A DNA stretch of 64,000 nucleotides from CAYTWW01 sp043801855. Its GTDB lineage: Archaea; Nanobdellota; Nanobdellia; Woesearchaeales; GW2011-AR15. Shown here one piece after another: positions 26,611-35,682 of this stretch. Numbering within the stretch: position 1 is the stretch's first letter; the number at the start of each line of letters is the position of its first letter. The notes below the pieces were generated by a model. That model did not search any database and was not told the DNA's origin. It saw only the letters and a program-made list of their open reading frames with translations. Made by a program: the position numbers and the translations under genes. The DNA is taken from positions 1 to 64,000 of the forward strand of contig JAZDLQ010000103.1 in assembly GCA_043801855.1 (NCBI GenBank), written 5' to 3'.

Positions 26611-27378
26611 ATGAGACAGGTTATTCAAAATACAGCATTGCAGATTTTCTTTTTATCATTGTTGCTAATTATTTCACTAAGGACTGTTTATGGAAATTCA
26701 ACATCATATAGTATTGCTTTTTTAGAAAACGGCATTGCAGATTCAGTGGCAGCAAGCAGTGCAAGCTATTCTGTTGAGTCTGCAAACAACAATGCTGAGC
26801 CTGCTGGAAACATGAGTTCAGCAAGCTTATATGGTGAATTTGGAAAAAAACAGCTCATTCAGGAATCAAATAAAATTATTGCTCTGGCTTCTGGCTGGAA
26901 TTTAATCAGTTTTCCGCTGGGATTAAAAAATGAGTCCATTACAAATGCAGTATCTGGCATCTCACCATCATTAAGCATTGTTTACAGGTATGACGGCGGA
27001 GTTACCTGGAAAAGCTATGATGGCGCTGGCGGTTCTCCTGATACACTCTCATCAATTGCACCAGGAAAAGGTTATTGGGTTAAAATGACAAATTCAGAAG
27101 ACCTTGAAAACATAGGTTATGTGCTGGATTATGTATCCATTCCGCTTTCATCTGGCTGGAATTTAATTGGCTATCCAAAATCAGCAAGCAGAAGCCTGAC
27201 TGAAGTTTTTTCAAATATTACTGATAATCTGGCGATAGTTTATAGATATGACGGAGGAGTTATATGGAAAAGCTATGATGGTCCAGGAGGTTCACCAGAT
27301 ACATTGACAACCTTAAGCCCTGGAAAAGGATATTATGTGAAAATGAATAATGCTGATACTTTATCAGTGATAAACTAA
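26611..27378 (+). CDS. Secreted GWNLIGYP-domain protein (cassette copy 2)
   Basis: 255 residues from ATG 26611, one base after the stop of the preceding gene; an in-frame upstream start at 26530 would only read through that gene. Hydrophobic signal segment IFFLSLLLIISLRTVYG, a short Ser/Ala-rich domain, then two repeats starting GWNLISFP and GWNLIGYP with GGVTWKSYDGAGGSPDTLSS and GGVIWKSYDGPGGSPDTLTT. Compared with copy 1 it lacks the large N-terminal beta and CARDB-like domains. The last 20 residues match copy 1 almost exactly, which fits recent duplication or gene conversion. Confidence 0.85.
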   Translation: MRQVIQNTALQIFFLSLLLIISLRTVYGNSTSYSIAFLENGIADSVAASSASYSVESANNNAEPAGNMSSASLYGEFGKKQLIQESNKIIALASGWNLISFPLGLKNESITNAVSGISPSLSIVYRYDGGVTWKSYDGAGGSPDTLSSIAPGKGYWVKMTNSEDLENIGYVLDYVSIPLSSGWNLIGYPKSASRSLTEVFSNITDNLAIVYRYDGGVIWKSYDGPGGSPDTLTTLSPGKGYYVKMNNADTLSVIN

Positions 27379-27411
27379 CAGGTTATACTGTAAGAAAAAG
27401 GATATAAAAAA

Positions 27412-29019
27412 ATGAAAATCAAATACGGCTTAAACTTTTTATCATATCTTGTAACAGGCTTATTGATAATGTCCTTTGTATCAGGGAACATTCAGACTTC
27501 ATTATCAGATTCTGGAACAGGCGTCAGAACAATAAGCAGCGGGCAACTTGTGTCGAATACAAACCTTACTGTTTTAATATTTACTAATCCTGATGGAGGA
27601 ACTCCAGTATACAATGAAACTTTTGTAAATTCAATAATGAATGGCAGCTGGGGGGTAATGCTTGGTGAAAACCCTTCTATCCCATTGTATCTTGAGTTCA
27701 ATAGAAAATACTACAAGGATTATATGATAAATAATGAGAACGTAAGCTTCACAAACCTTAGCGGCTCAACAGTTGACAGGCAATTCTTCTATTCTCCTAT
27801 GGGTGAGTGGGGACGCGGGTCCAATGCCAGTGGTATCTATTCAGCAGCATTAGGTTATTATACTGTCGCCAGCGGTGGCTATGCAACCGCTATGGGTAAT
27901 AGAAGCACAGCTAGTGGAATTTATTCAACAGCGATGGGTAGTAATACAACAGCTAGCGCAGCAAGTTCAACAGCCATGGGCGGCGATACTATAGCTAGCG
28001 GTAATGTTTCAACAGCAATGGGCGGTTCAACTACAGCGAGCGGCTTTCTTTCAACAGCCATGGGTTATTTTACTACAGCCAGTGGTTATGCTTCAACTGC
28101 GATGGGAGTTAGGACTAATGCCACAGGATATTATTCAGTTGCAATGGGTTATGGAAGCAGTTCTAGCAGCTATGCTTCAATTGCAGTAGGATTTCAATCT
28201 AATGCTACAGGATATTATTCAACAGCAATGGGTGAAGTTACTGCAGCTAGCGGTTATGCTTCAACCACAATGGGCAGTAACACCAGAGCTAGTATGCCGT
28301 TCTCAACTGCAATGGGCTCTAATACTATCGCTAGCGGTGATTATTCAACTGCCATGGGATATGGGACTGAGGCAAGTGGAGATTATTCAACTACAGTTGG
28401 CTATAGAACAAATGCAAGCGGTCAATATTCCACTGCGTTGGGATATGAAACTATTGCATCCGGATATGATTCTATTGCATTGGGCTATAAAACATTAGCC
28501 AACGAAAGTTACTCTTTCGCAATGGGAGATAGAACCAATGCCACAGGAATTAATTCCATTGCAATGGGCACGGTAACTCAAGCAAGCGGATCTTACTCTA
28601 CTGCCATTGGTTTTATATCTACTGCCAGCGGACAGTCATCAACAGCTATTGGCAGGTATGTACATGCAAAAGGAGGATATTCAATTGCAATGGGATACGG
28701 TGCAAATGCAACAGCTGACTATTCATTTGCATGGGGAGGTCCTTCGTGTTATAATTTACCATCGAACTGCAGCAATACCAGAGAGGGTCTATTTGCAGTA
28801 TATGGAGGCATGTGCATCGCAGATGCTAAAACTGTATGTCCTGACATTGATGATGGAGTAGCATTTGTTGATAAGGCATTCTTGTTAAATCCAAGAGCTA
28901 CACCGCCTACAGGTGCTATGGAAGGAATGATGTATTTTGATTCAGACATCCACAAGCCCTGCTATTTTAATTCAACTAATTGGGTGAGGTTTGAAAATTC
29001 AAGCTTAGTCTGTAGTTAA
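27412..29019 (+). CDS. YadA-head-repeat surface protein (cassette copy 2)
   Basis: 535 residues. The first 45 are almost identical to the paralogue at 24708, and the next 90 are closely similar. From about nt 27820 to 28700 there are about 20 perfect-phase 14-residue repeats (for example ASGIYSTAMGSNTT, ASGYASTAMGVRTN), far more regular than in copy 1. The coding DNA is a 42-bp tandem repeat with consensus near gcaatgggNNNNNNactNN. After a Cys-paired linker (PSCYNLPSNCSN) it ends with GMMYFDSDIHKPCYFNSTNW. A trimeric beta-roll head is inferred. No YadA anchor is present; attachment would have to be through the N-terminal hydrophobic segment or a partner. Confidence 0.88.
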   Translation: MKIKYGLNFLSYLVTGLLIMSFVSGNIQTSLSDSGTGVRTISSGQLVSNTNLTVLIFTNPDGGTPVYNETFVNSIMNGSWGVMLGENPSIPLYLEFNRKYYKDYMINNENVSFTNLSGSTVDRQFFYSPMGEWGRGSNASGIYSAALGYYTVASGGYATAMGNRSTASGIYSTAMGSNTTASAASSTAMGGDTIASGNVSTAMGGSTTASGFLSTAMGYFTTASGYASTAMGVRTNATGYYSVAMGYGSSSSSYASIAVGFQSNATGYYSTAMGEVTAASGYASTTMGSNTRASMPFSTAMGSNTIASGDYSTAMGYGTEASGDYSTTVGYRTNASGQYSTALGYETIASGYDSIALGYKTLANESYSFAMGDRTNATGINSIAMGTVTQASGSYSTAIGFISTASGQSSTAIGRYVHAKGGYSIAMGYGANATADYSFAWGGPSCYNLPSNCSNTREGLFAVYGGMCIADAKTVCPDIDDGVAFVDKAFLLNPRATPPTGAMEGMMYFDSDIHKPCYFNSTNWVRFENSSLVCS

Positions 29020-29088
29020 AATCAATGAAATGAAAAAAAATATAAAGAAAAGCAATCAAAAAATGATAATAAGAGGGGAACTATTATA

Positions 29089-29826
29089 ATGAAAACCAAT
29101 TCAATAGTTGTTTTAATACTATTTTGTATTATTTTTACTTCTTATGTTAATGCAATTCCGCAAATTCCAACAGTATATTACGGTGTTGTGAGCGAAGATG
29201 GAGGCCCATTACCTGGGAAGGAAGTTATTGTCAAGGATTCATTAGGAAACAATGTATATAGCACTGATTTGATTAGTGATGCAGACGGGATATACAAGGC
29301 CAATGTCTTATGGGATGACTCTGAAACAATAGAAGATGAAGGCGTTAGCGAAGGAGAAAAAATATCCTTTTATATTAATGGGAATAAAATCAAGGATTTG
29401 ACTGTTGGGGCAAAAGGAGCTTTTATAGAAAATGATTTGGCAATTACAGGCGAGGAAATCAGTTCTCCTTTGTTTGAGCGTCCAAAAAATAGAAATGGCG
29501 AAATATCTCAGAATGATGCTGATGAAGAAGGAGTTGCAGGAAATCAAATAGACGACACCGGGCAAGCATCTAATCCAACTCAGCCAGATAATGTTGATTT
29601 GTTGCAGCCGCCTGAATCAGAAGGAAGCGGACAAAAGACTACTGATAATAGCAATTCCAATGTAAATGCCATAATATCAGAGAAGGAGTTGGAAAAAATT
29701 GCAGAAGACAATAAAAAAGTGGGTCAATTAGGAAATATCTTGGTTATAGCAGGAATTGTTATTGTATTGTTAATTGCTATCATTTATGTAATAGGCATAT
29801 TTTCAAAAAAGAGGGCGGAAAAATGA
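29089..29826 (+). CDS. Membrane-anchored surface protein with one beta-sandwich domain
   Basis: 245 residues. Signal peptide (about 1-21, SIVVLILFCIIFTSYVNA), a carboxypeptidase-regulatory-like or Ig-like domain (YYGVVSEDGGPLPGKEVIVK, with DADGIYKANVLW), an acidic Ser/Asn-rich linker, and a C-terminal helix (ILVIAGIVIVLLIAIIYVI) followed by KKRAEK that should face the cytoplasm. Its stop overlaps the start of the 1,683-residue gene (ATGA), so the two are translationally coupled and perhaps partners. Function not assignable; probably a minor component of the surface layer. Confidence 0.75.
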   Translation: MKTNSIVVLILFCIIFTSYVNAIPQIPTVYYGVVSEDGGPLPGKEVIVKDSLGNNVYSTDLISDADGIYKANVLWDDSETIEDEGVSEGEKISFYINGNKIKDLTVGAKGAFIENDLAITGEEISSPLFERPKNRNGEISQNDADEEGVAGNQIDDTGQASNPTQPDNVDLLQPPESEGSGQKTTDNSNSNVNAIISEKELEKIAEDNKKVGQLGNILVIAGIVIVLLIAIIYVIGIFSKKRAEK

Positions 29827-32800
29827 GTAAGATAACTAAAAAATTGTTGATATCTGTTTTTGCAGCATTAATGTGTGTGTTGTTTGCATTTTATGCAACA
29901 GCAGCAGGGCCAGGCAGCCCAACAAACTACAACGGTTATGCAACCTGTAACGGATATGAAATTCCTGCAGGTGCCATTATATGGATGGAATCAGAAGGCA
30001 GAAATGTCTCAACTGACGGCTGGACAGATACAACCAATTTTACTTATTATGATCCTACTCAAGGAACTCCTACAGATCGGTATTTTCTTCATCTTCAGTG
30101 GAGAGATATTGGCGACCCTCTTTTATATTATGGAGCGGATGATGGAGATCCTGTAACTATTTATGTCAACGGGATAAATGCATCTCTTTTTACTGCTGAT
30201 GATTCTCAATCATCTGTTTTATATAACCTGTCTTTTTCAGATAGTGTTTCTCCTTCAAATGTATCAACACTTAGTGCACAAGAGCTTGCCGTGCAAAACC
30301 AGTCTGTTATTAACATCTCCTTTTGGGGGACACGGGATAATCTCTGGACTAATTTATATTATCTCGTATATAGAGGAACAAGTTCATCTGTTACATTTGC
30401 CGATGGAACAAGAATAAATGCAACTCTTTTTAATGGAACAGGTAGAATAACTATCAATGATACACTCCCAGCAAGAGGACAAACGTATTATTATGCAGTA
30501 TATGCAAATGATACCTCTGGCAATCTTGGCGCAAGGGCAATATCAAATGCAGTGTCCACAACAAACCTTGTTCCTGCTCAAGTTACAGGAGGCGCTGCAA
30601 GCAGCAACAACAACAGCCTGAATATCACATGGACTGCAGTAACAACGCACAATAACGGAACAGGAATTGGAGGAGATTTAGTTGGATATCATGTTTATAA
30701 AAATGTAAGTGATGTCTGGGTTCTTACAACTACTACAACAAATACTTTCTATTACAACAACAGCCTGACAAACAACCAGCCATACCAGTTCAAGGTTGCA
30801 GCTTATGATTTGGATTCAAACGAAGGCCAGAATTCTTCTGTTATATCAGGAACGCCAAGCGAGAGGCCGACAATAACAATGACAAGCCCGGCAAATTATC
30901 TATTTATCCGCTCTGGTGTAAGCTTGAATTTTTCAGTAACTTCTGGTGCTCTTCAAAATGTCTGGTATTCTCCTAACGGCGGTGCAACAAATTCTACTTT
31001 TGTCTCTCCTTATGGAATTGATACAACAGCATGGACAAACACTCAAAGCTATATTGTTGTAGTTGGAGCAAATAACACAAATGGCCAAAGCACAGTTGAA
31101 ACATATAATGTAACAATTGATAATAATAAGCCAACAGTCACAAACCTTGCAGTAAATGATTCTGATTCTATTGTTTCGTCAGGCGTTTCAATAAGGATTA
31201 ATGTAACTTCAATTGATTTATCTCCATTTACTTCAATTCTAGTTGGAAACTCTACTATGGTAACTATGGCTCAGCTATCTGGAAACCATTATACAGCAAT
31301 TACAACAGCATCTACACTTGGATGCCCAGGTACAAACCAAGGTTGCAGAGTCATTGTTAATGCAACAGATTATGCTGGCAATTCAAATGATACTATTGCC
31401 CTATTTTTTACTGTTGATAATATTGCACCAACTGTTTCAAATCCATATGTAGTAGGCGGCTTAATCAACACAACTGATGATCTAGTCAGAGAAAACGATA
31501 CAATCTCGGTTAATGTAACAGTTACAGACTCAAATGCAATTTCATCAGTTTCAGTAAACAGCCAGCCAATGAATAGTGTAGGAAACAATAAATACAATTA
31601 TACTGGAAGCGCGCTTGCTCTTTGCGGTGCATCTGATGGCACATGTACACTGACTTTTGTTGCAACAGATGTTGTTGGTAATATTAACAGCACAACAACA
31701 AAGGCAATCACAGTTGATGATTCTGCGCCAACTATATCCTCTGTAACTATTTCAGATAATTACATTAGCAATAACACGAATGTTACTGTTACTGTTGCAG
31801 TTACCGATTCATTAACTGCAGTGCATAATGTATCAGTTGAAGGAGTATTACTGACAAGCCAGGGAGGCGGTGTCTGGAATGGAACGCTTAATTTAACTGA
31901 TGAAACAGTGGACGCAGTTGATGTTGCTGCATTTGATATTGTTGGAAACTCGGATACTGACAGCGCAACAACTTATACTATGGATAATACTGCCCCCTAC
32001 ATTAATTCAATTATTTTATCTGATTATTATGTCAGGAGCGGAACACCAGTTACAGTTACTATAAATGTAACAGATAATGCAATTAATACTGTGACAGCTG
32101 AGGGTGTAACACTCAATAACAGTGGTGATATATGGTCGGGAATTATTACTTTGGCGCTGGGAGGGTCTCCAATTAATGTTGTTGCAATAGATAATGCAAG
32201 CAACCAAAGGACAAATAATTCAATAGGATTTTCAACAGATGATATCTCTCCTTACTATAACTCAATTGCTTTGTCTGATTCTTACGTCAGGCCAGGAGCA
32301 ACAGTTACAATTACAGCAAATATTACTGAGAATCATATGACAAGTGTCACTGCTGATGGAACATCACTGTCAAACAGCACAGCAGATATATGGACAGGAA
32401 GCATAACTCTTGGAGATGCAAGCGGTTACGTAACTTTAGTTGCAACTGATGATGCAGGAAATACGAATACTAGTGTTTTTACAACATATACAATTGATTC
32501 TACAGCGCCAACATTTTCAATAACAACTCCAGAAGCTGACGGGATATATACAAATGCAGACGGAAACATTACTTTTAGCTTCATTGTTTATGACGCAAAT
32601 ATATCAAAAGTCAATGTATCTATAGATAATGGGCTTTATATGTATGGCAACACTACAAATGGAACACATATAGTGCAATTTACAGGGCTTTTAGCTGGCG
32701 AGCATTCGGCAGTATTTAGCGCAAGTGATGAAGCAGGCAACAATGCAACAGAGGTCACAAGAGCATTTACTATTGTTGCGCCTTTAAACCTAACAGAGTA

Positions 32801-34874
32801 CACTTTGGATCTTGACACAAGCTTAGGCTCTCCTGTAAGAAGCATTAATTTTTCTTTAGGTGGAGTACAGGTGACAAATAATGAGTCAATATCTGCAAAT
32901 AATACTTTTGCACTGGCAATAGAACTAAATGCATCAAATATTATTGTCAATGTTGAGATTCCGCAGTTCAGCGGCCTTGATGCAGTTTGGGAAAGAACAT
33001 TTTTACTTAATGTAAATGCAACATCAGCAAGCGGCCTTGAAGTTGCAGAAAACTCAGGCTTAACATTGTCAGCAATGGTTTTATTTGTTAACACAACAGA
33101 TTTCCTTGATGATGAAGACTATTTAACAGGAGCAAGAATCACATTCAATAGAAGCTTAAATGATTTAGATGTGCTTTATATTGCAGACGATTCTGGAGAA
33201 ACAATATATGTTTTGAGTGCATGCGATAGCGTTCCAAACAGCACAATTACATTAGCCAATATGTGCTACGCTAATACATCTTCAAATATTACTCTTTACG
33301 TGCCGCATTTTTCAGGAGGAGCTCTTGGAAATGATACAGTATCGCCGCAGATAACAATGAATGAGCCGGTTGCAGGAGCAATTGCAAACAGCTATTTCCT
33401 GTACAATATAACTGTTAATGAGGCAAATCCAACAGATACAGGAGTATTCTGCTGGTATATTTTCAATGGTACAGATACACAATACAATCTGACGCTTGCT
33501 GATTTTACCGAGACAGGAACTGAGTACAAGTATGCAATGGATTCTAGATTCTATAACATAACAAATGGTTCATATAAAGTGACAACAAACTGCACAGATT
33601 TAAAAAACCAAACTGAACAAAATGTAACTATAATTACAATTGCAGATTCAACAGCTGCCAGAATGAGCTATGGAAATCCTTCTGTAAGCACAACAACAGC
33701 ATCAATTATTGTAGGTTCAAATTATACCTATGACCTGGTCAATTACACAATGACATACGGGACAAATGCAAGCAGCCTGACTGTAAATAAAAACTCAACA
33801 TCATATGATGACTCATTTATATTATCGCTTACAGGACTCAGTGCGTCAACAAAATACTATTACAATTTTACAGCCTGTGATATTAACGGAAATTGTGTGC
33901 AGACAGTTGTATGGAATTTTACAACATCAGTTGTTGTTGCAGAAGAGGATGATTCTCCTACTGGAGGTTCAAGTTCAAGGCCACCAGGGGATAGTTCTTC
34001 ACTAGCAAATCTCAAAGCAGTTGCATCATGGAGCAATGTTGTTCCAAATACACCATACAAAATGAATGTGACAAATGTAAATATTCCGCTAAGACTAGTA
34101 ACTTTTGAAGTTGAAGAAGGTTATCCGCTTTTGACACTTAAATTAACTGGCCATGATAGTAATCCTTCTGTTGAAACTGGACTCCTTGTATATAAGTACT
34201 TTGAGGCAGCAAAAACTCCAGTTGGTGCAAACCTTCGAATGGTTCTATTCAGGTTTAGTGTTGAAAAAACTTGGATTGCAGAAAAACAAGTTGCTAAAGA
34301 AAGAATTGTACTGCTTCATTACAATAATGTATGGGAGGAATTAACTACTAAACAAACAGGAGAAGATAGTGGAAATGTCTATTATGAAGCGTATGTTTCG
34401 GAATTTAGCTATTTTGCAATTGCAGTAAAGGCAGCTGAAGCACCACTAATTGTTGCACCAGTAGAACAGCAGCCTCCAGTTGCAACGCCACCAGCAGCAA
34501 CGCAGCCTCCGGCTACGCAGCCTCCTGTTCAAAGAGAGCCTCCGGCAACTGAGAAAAAACAGTCAGACGTATCATTTAATACAATTATAGTAATAATTGT
34601 GCTGGCTTGTTTTGCAGGAGCAGGAGCAATATTTATTATAGCAAATAAATTAAAAAATCTGAAACAGATAATGAAAGAACACGGAGTGCACGAGCCGCAT
34701 GGTGATACGGAAAAGCTTGAAAATTATGTCTCAAAAGCATTAGATTCAGGCCATCATCATGAGACAGTAAGTAAGCACTTGGTCAAGCACGGCTGGGATA
34801 AAGAAGTTGTTGAGAAAACAGTCCACAAAGTTAAACAGGAAAAAGAATCGCAGAAACAAACTTTGAAAAAATAA
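29823..34874 (+). CDS. Large membrane-anchored surface protein (FN3/Ig repeats, PGF-pre-PGF-like)
   Basis: 1,683 residues. Signal peptide about 1-28. Fibronectin III-like domains lie at about 135-350 (LVGYHVYKNVSDVWVL). They are followed by repeated Ig-like domains that begin with a TVDNIAPTVSN-type joint and contain VTVTINVTDN-type strands. A later part has FYNITNGSYKVTTNC. A PGF-pre-PGF-like domain spans about 1405-1545 (FEVEEGYPLLTLKLTG, VSEFSYFAIAVK). Then come a Pro-rich spacer, one membrane helix (about 1587-1612, IIVIIVLACFAGAGAIFIIA), and a charged cytoplasmic tail of about 70 residues. That tail contains LENYVSKALDSGHHHETVSK and LVKHGWDKEVVEKTV, a helical module seen on other archaeal membrane proteins. 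It is a plausible main anchor of the surface coat. Confidence 0.88.
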   Translation: MSKITKKLLISVFAALMCVLFAFYATAAGPGSPTNYNGYATCNGYEIPAGAIIWMESEGRNVSTDGWTDTTNFTYYDPTQGTPTDRYFLHLQWRDIGDPLLYYGADDGDPVTIYVNGINASLFTADDSQSSVLYNLSFSDSVSPSNVSTLSAQELAVQNQSVINISFWGTRDNLWTNLYYLVYRGTSSSVTFADGTRINATLFNGTGRITINDTLPARGQTYYYAVYANDTSGNLGARAISNAVSTTNLVPAQVTGGAASSNNNSLNITWTAVTTHNNGTGIGGDLVGYHVYKNVSDVWVLTTTTTNTFYYNNSLTNNQPYQFKVAAYDLDSNEGQNSSVISGTPSERPTITMTSPANYLFIRSGVSLNFSVTSGALQNVWYSPNGGATNSTFVSPYGIDTTAWTNTQSYIVVVGANNTNGQSTVETYNVTIDNNKPTVTNLAVNDSDSIVSSGVSIRINVTSIDLSPFTSILVGNSTMVTMAQLSGNHYTAITTASTLGCPGTNQGCRVIVNATDYAGNSNDTIALFFTVDNIAPTVSNPYVVGGLINTTDDLVRENDTISVNVTVTDSNAISSVSVNSQPMNSVGNNKYNYTGSALALCGASDGTCTLTFVATDVVGNINSTTTKAITVDDSAPTISSVTISDNYISNNTNVTVTVAVTDSLTAVHNVSVEGVLLTSQGGGVWNGTLNLTDETVDAVDVAAFDIVGNSDTDSATTYTMDNTAPYINSIILSDYYVRSGTPVTVTINVTDNAINTVTAEGVTLNNSGDIWSGIITLALGGSPINVVAIDNASNQRTNNSIGFSTDDISPYYNSIALSDSYVRPGATVTITANITENHMTSVTADGTSLSNSTADIWTGSITLGDASGYVTLVATDDAGNTNTSVFTTYTIDSTAPTFSITTPEADGIYTNADGNITFSFIVYDANISKVNVSIDNGLYMYGNTTNGTHIVQFTGLLAGEHSAVFSASDEAGNNATEVTRAFTIVAPLNLTEYTLDLDTSLGSPVRSINFSLGGVQVTNNESISANNTFALAIELNASNIIVNVEIPQFSGLDAVWERTFLLNVNATSASGLEVAENSGLTLSAMVLFVNTTDFLDDEDYLTGARITFNRSLNDLDVLYIADDSGETIYVLSACDSVPNSTITLANMCYANTSSNITLYVPHFSGGALGNDTVSPQITMNEPVAGAIANSYFLYNITVNEANPTDTGVFCWYIFNGTDTQYNLTLADFTETGTEYKYAMDSRFYNITNGSYKVTTNCTDLKNQTEQNVTIITIADSTAARMSYGNPSVSTTTASIIVGSNYTYDLVNYTMTYGTNASSLTVNKNSTSYDDSFILSLTGLSASTKYYYNFTACDINGNCVQTVVWNFTTSVVVAEEDDSPTGGSSSRPPGDSSSLANLKAVASWSNVVPNTPYKMNVTNVNIPLRLVTFEVEEGYPLLTLKLTGHDSNPSVETGLLVYKYFEAAKTPVGANLRMVLFRFSVEKTWIAEKQVAKERIVLLHYNNVWEELTTKQTGEDSGNVYYEAYVSEFSYFAIAVKAAEAPLIVAPVEQQPPVATPPAATQPPATQPPVQREPPATEKKQSDVSFNTIIVIIVLACFAGAGAIFIIANKLKNLKQIMKEHGVHEPHGDTEKLENYVSKALDSGHHHETVSKHLVKHGWDKEVVEKTVHKVKQEKESQKQTLKK

Positions 34875-34905
34875 TTTTTTCTTATTTTATTTTCTTTTTC
34901 GTAAA
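34875..34905 (+). terminator. T-rich terminator after the surface locus
   Basis: Directly after the stop codon come several oligo-T runs (TTTTTT, TTTTATTTT, TTTTT). Archaeal RNA polymerase ends transcription at such T stretches without needing a hairpin. A new promoter follows at 34936. Confidence 0.45.
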
Positions 34906-34935
34906 AAAGATGCAAATCTTTTGATAATACAGAAA

Positions 34936-34951
34936 TCCGATTGATATAAAT
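34936..34951 (+). promoter_or_regulatory. BRE/TATA promoter of the glycan locus
   Basis: CCGATTGATATAAATA lies with its TATA box about 30 bases before the ATG at 34978, giving a leaderless message. It differs by one base from the aminotransferase promoter at 10186-10200. Confidence 0.6.
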
Positions 34952-34977
34952 ATTAATGAAATTTCTATGTATTTATA

Positions 34978-35682
34978 ATGAATAAAAAAAAGATGGCGAT
35001 TTTATCAATTATTTCTCTTTTTATATTTAATATTATTTCAATTGTCTTGGGTAAATCTAACATATATTTAGGAATAGCGCTTATTTTTTGCATATTATAT
35101 CTTATTGGAATTGTCTTTAAAAGAACAGTTATTAAAAATAAATTTGGAGCATTTTGGCTTTTAGCTTATGCCTATTTGCTGATATTTATACCTATTCTAT
35201 TATCTTATTTTAAAATAATAAAATCTAATGAATTCTTGTTTTTGTTTTTCATATTTTTTAGTGTTATTGCTTATGAACTTGAAATTGATCCAAGGTATTC
35301 AATAGTAATGGCTCTTTTAATGCTTTGGCTTGCCCCATTTTTAATGTCATTTGGTATGAGCGCATTAGCAGAAGAGACAGCAATAATTGTTTACTATTTT
35401 TTAATATGCGCTCTGGCATTGCAGGTAATTCAATTCAGGCAAAATTCAAAAATCAATATTGACCTTGATAAAATCAAGCTTATATTTATACGAAAGAATA
35501 ATCTTTATTATGCGGTTTTCTGGCTGATCTTTTATTTTATCGCAGGATATTTTTTGCTAAGCCCTATATCATTAGCTCTTAGCCTGTATTTTAGCACAGT
35601 GTTTGGATTTTTTTATGGCGCAAGGCTTTTGTTGAAACATGATACTAAAAAAAGCATTTGGAAAGGACTCGACACTTATTAA
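34978..35682 (+). CDS. Polytopic membrane protein of unknown function
   Basis: 234 residues with about seven or eight hydrophobic segments and few conserved polar motifs (YELEIDPRYSIVMALLMLWLA is the most distinctive). It is the first gene of the glycan locus, read from its own promoter, and overlaps the flippase gene by 44 bases, so the two are coupled. Similar small membrane proteins often accompany flippases in archaeal surface-polysaccharide clusters; no function can be assigned. Confidence 0.75.
   Translation: MNKKKMAILSIISLFIFNIISIVLGKSNIYLGIALIFCILYLIGIVFKRTVIKNKFGAFWLLAYAYLLIFIPILLSYFKIIKSNEFLFLFFIFFSVIAYELEIDPRYSIVMALLMLWLAPFLMSFGMSALAEETAIIVYYFLICALALQVIQFRQNSKINIDLDKIKLIFIRKNNLYYAVFWLIFYFIAGYFLLSPISLALSLYFSTVFGFFYGARLLLKHDTKKSIWKGLDTY

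Noticed and set aside
27820..28700. Regularly spaced 42-bp repeats that could suggest a CRISPR array
   Set aside because: The period is a multiple of three, the frame is open throughout and encodes YadA-head repeats; there are no unique spacers or cas genes.
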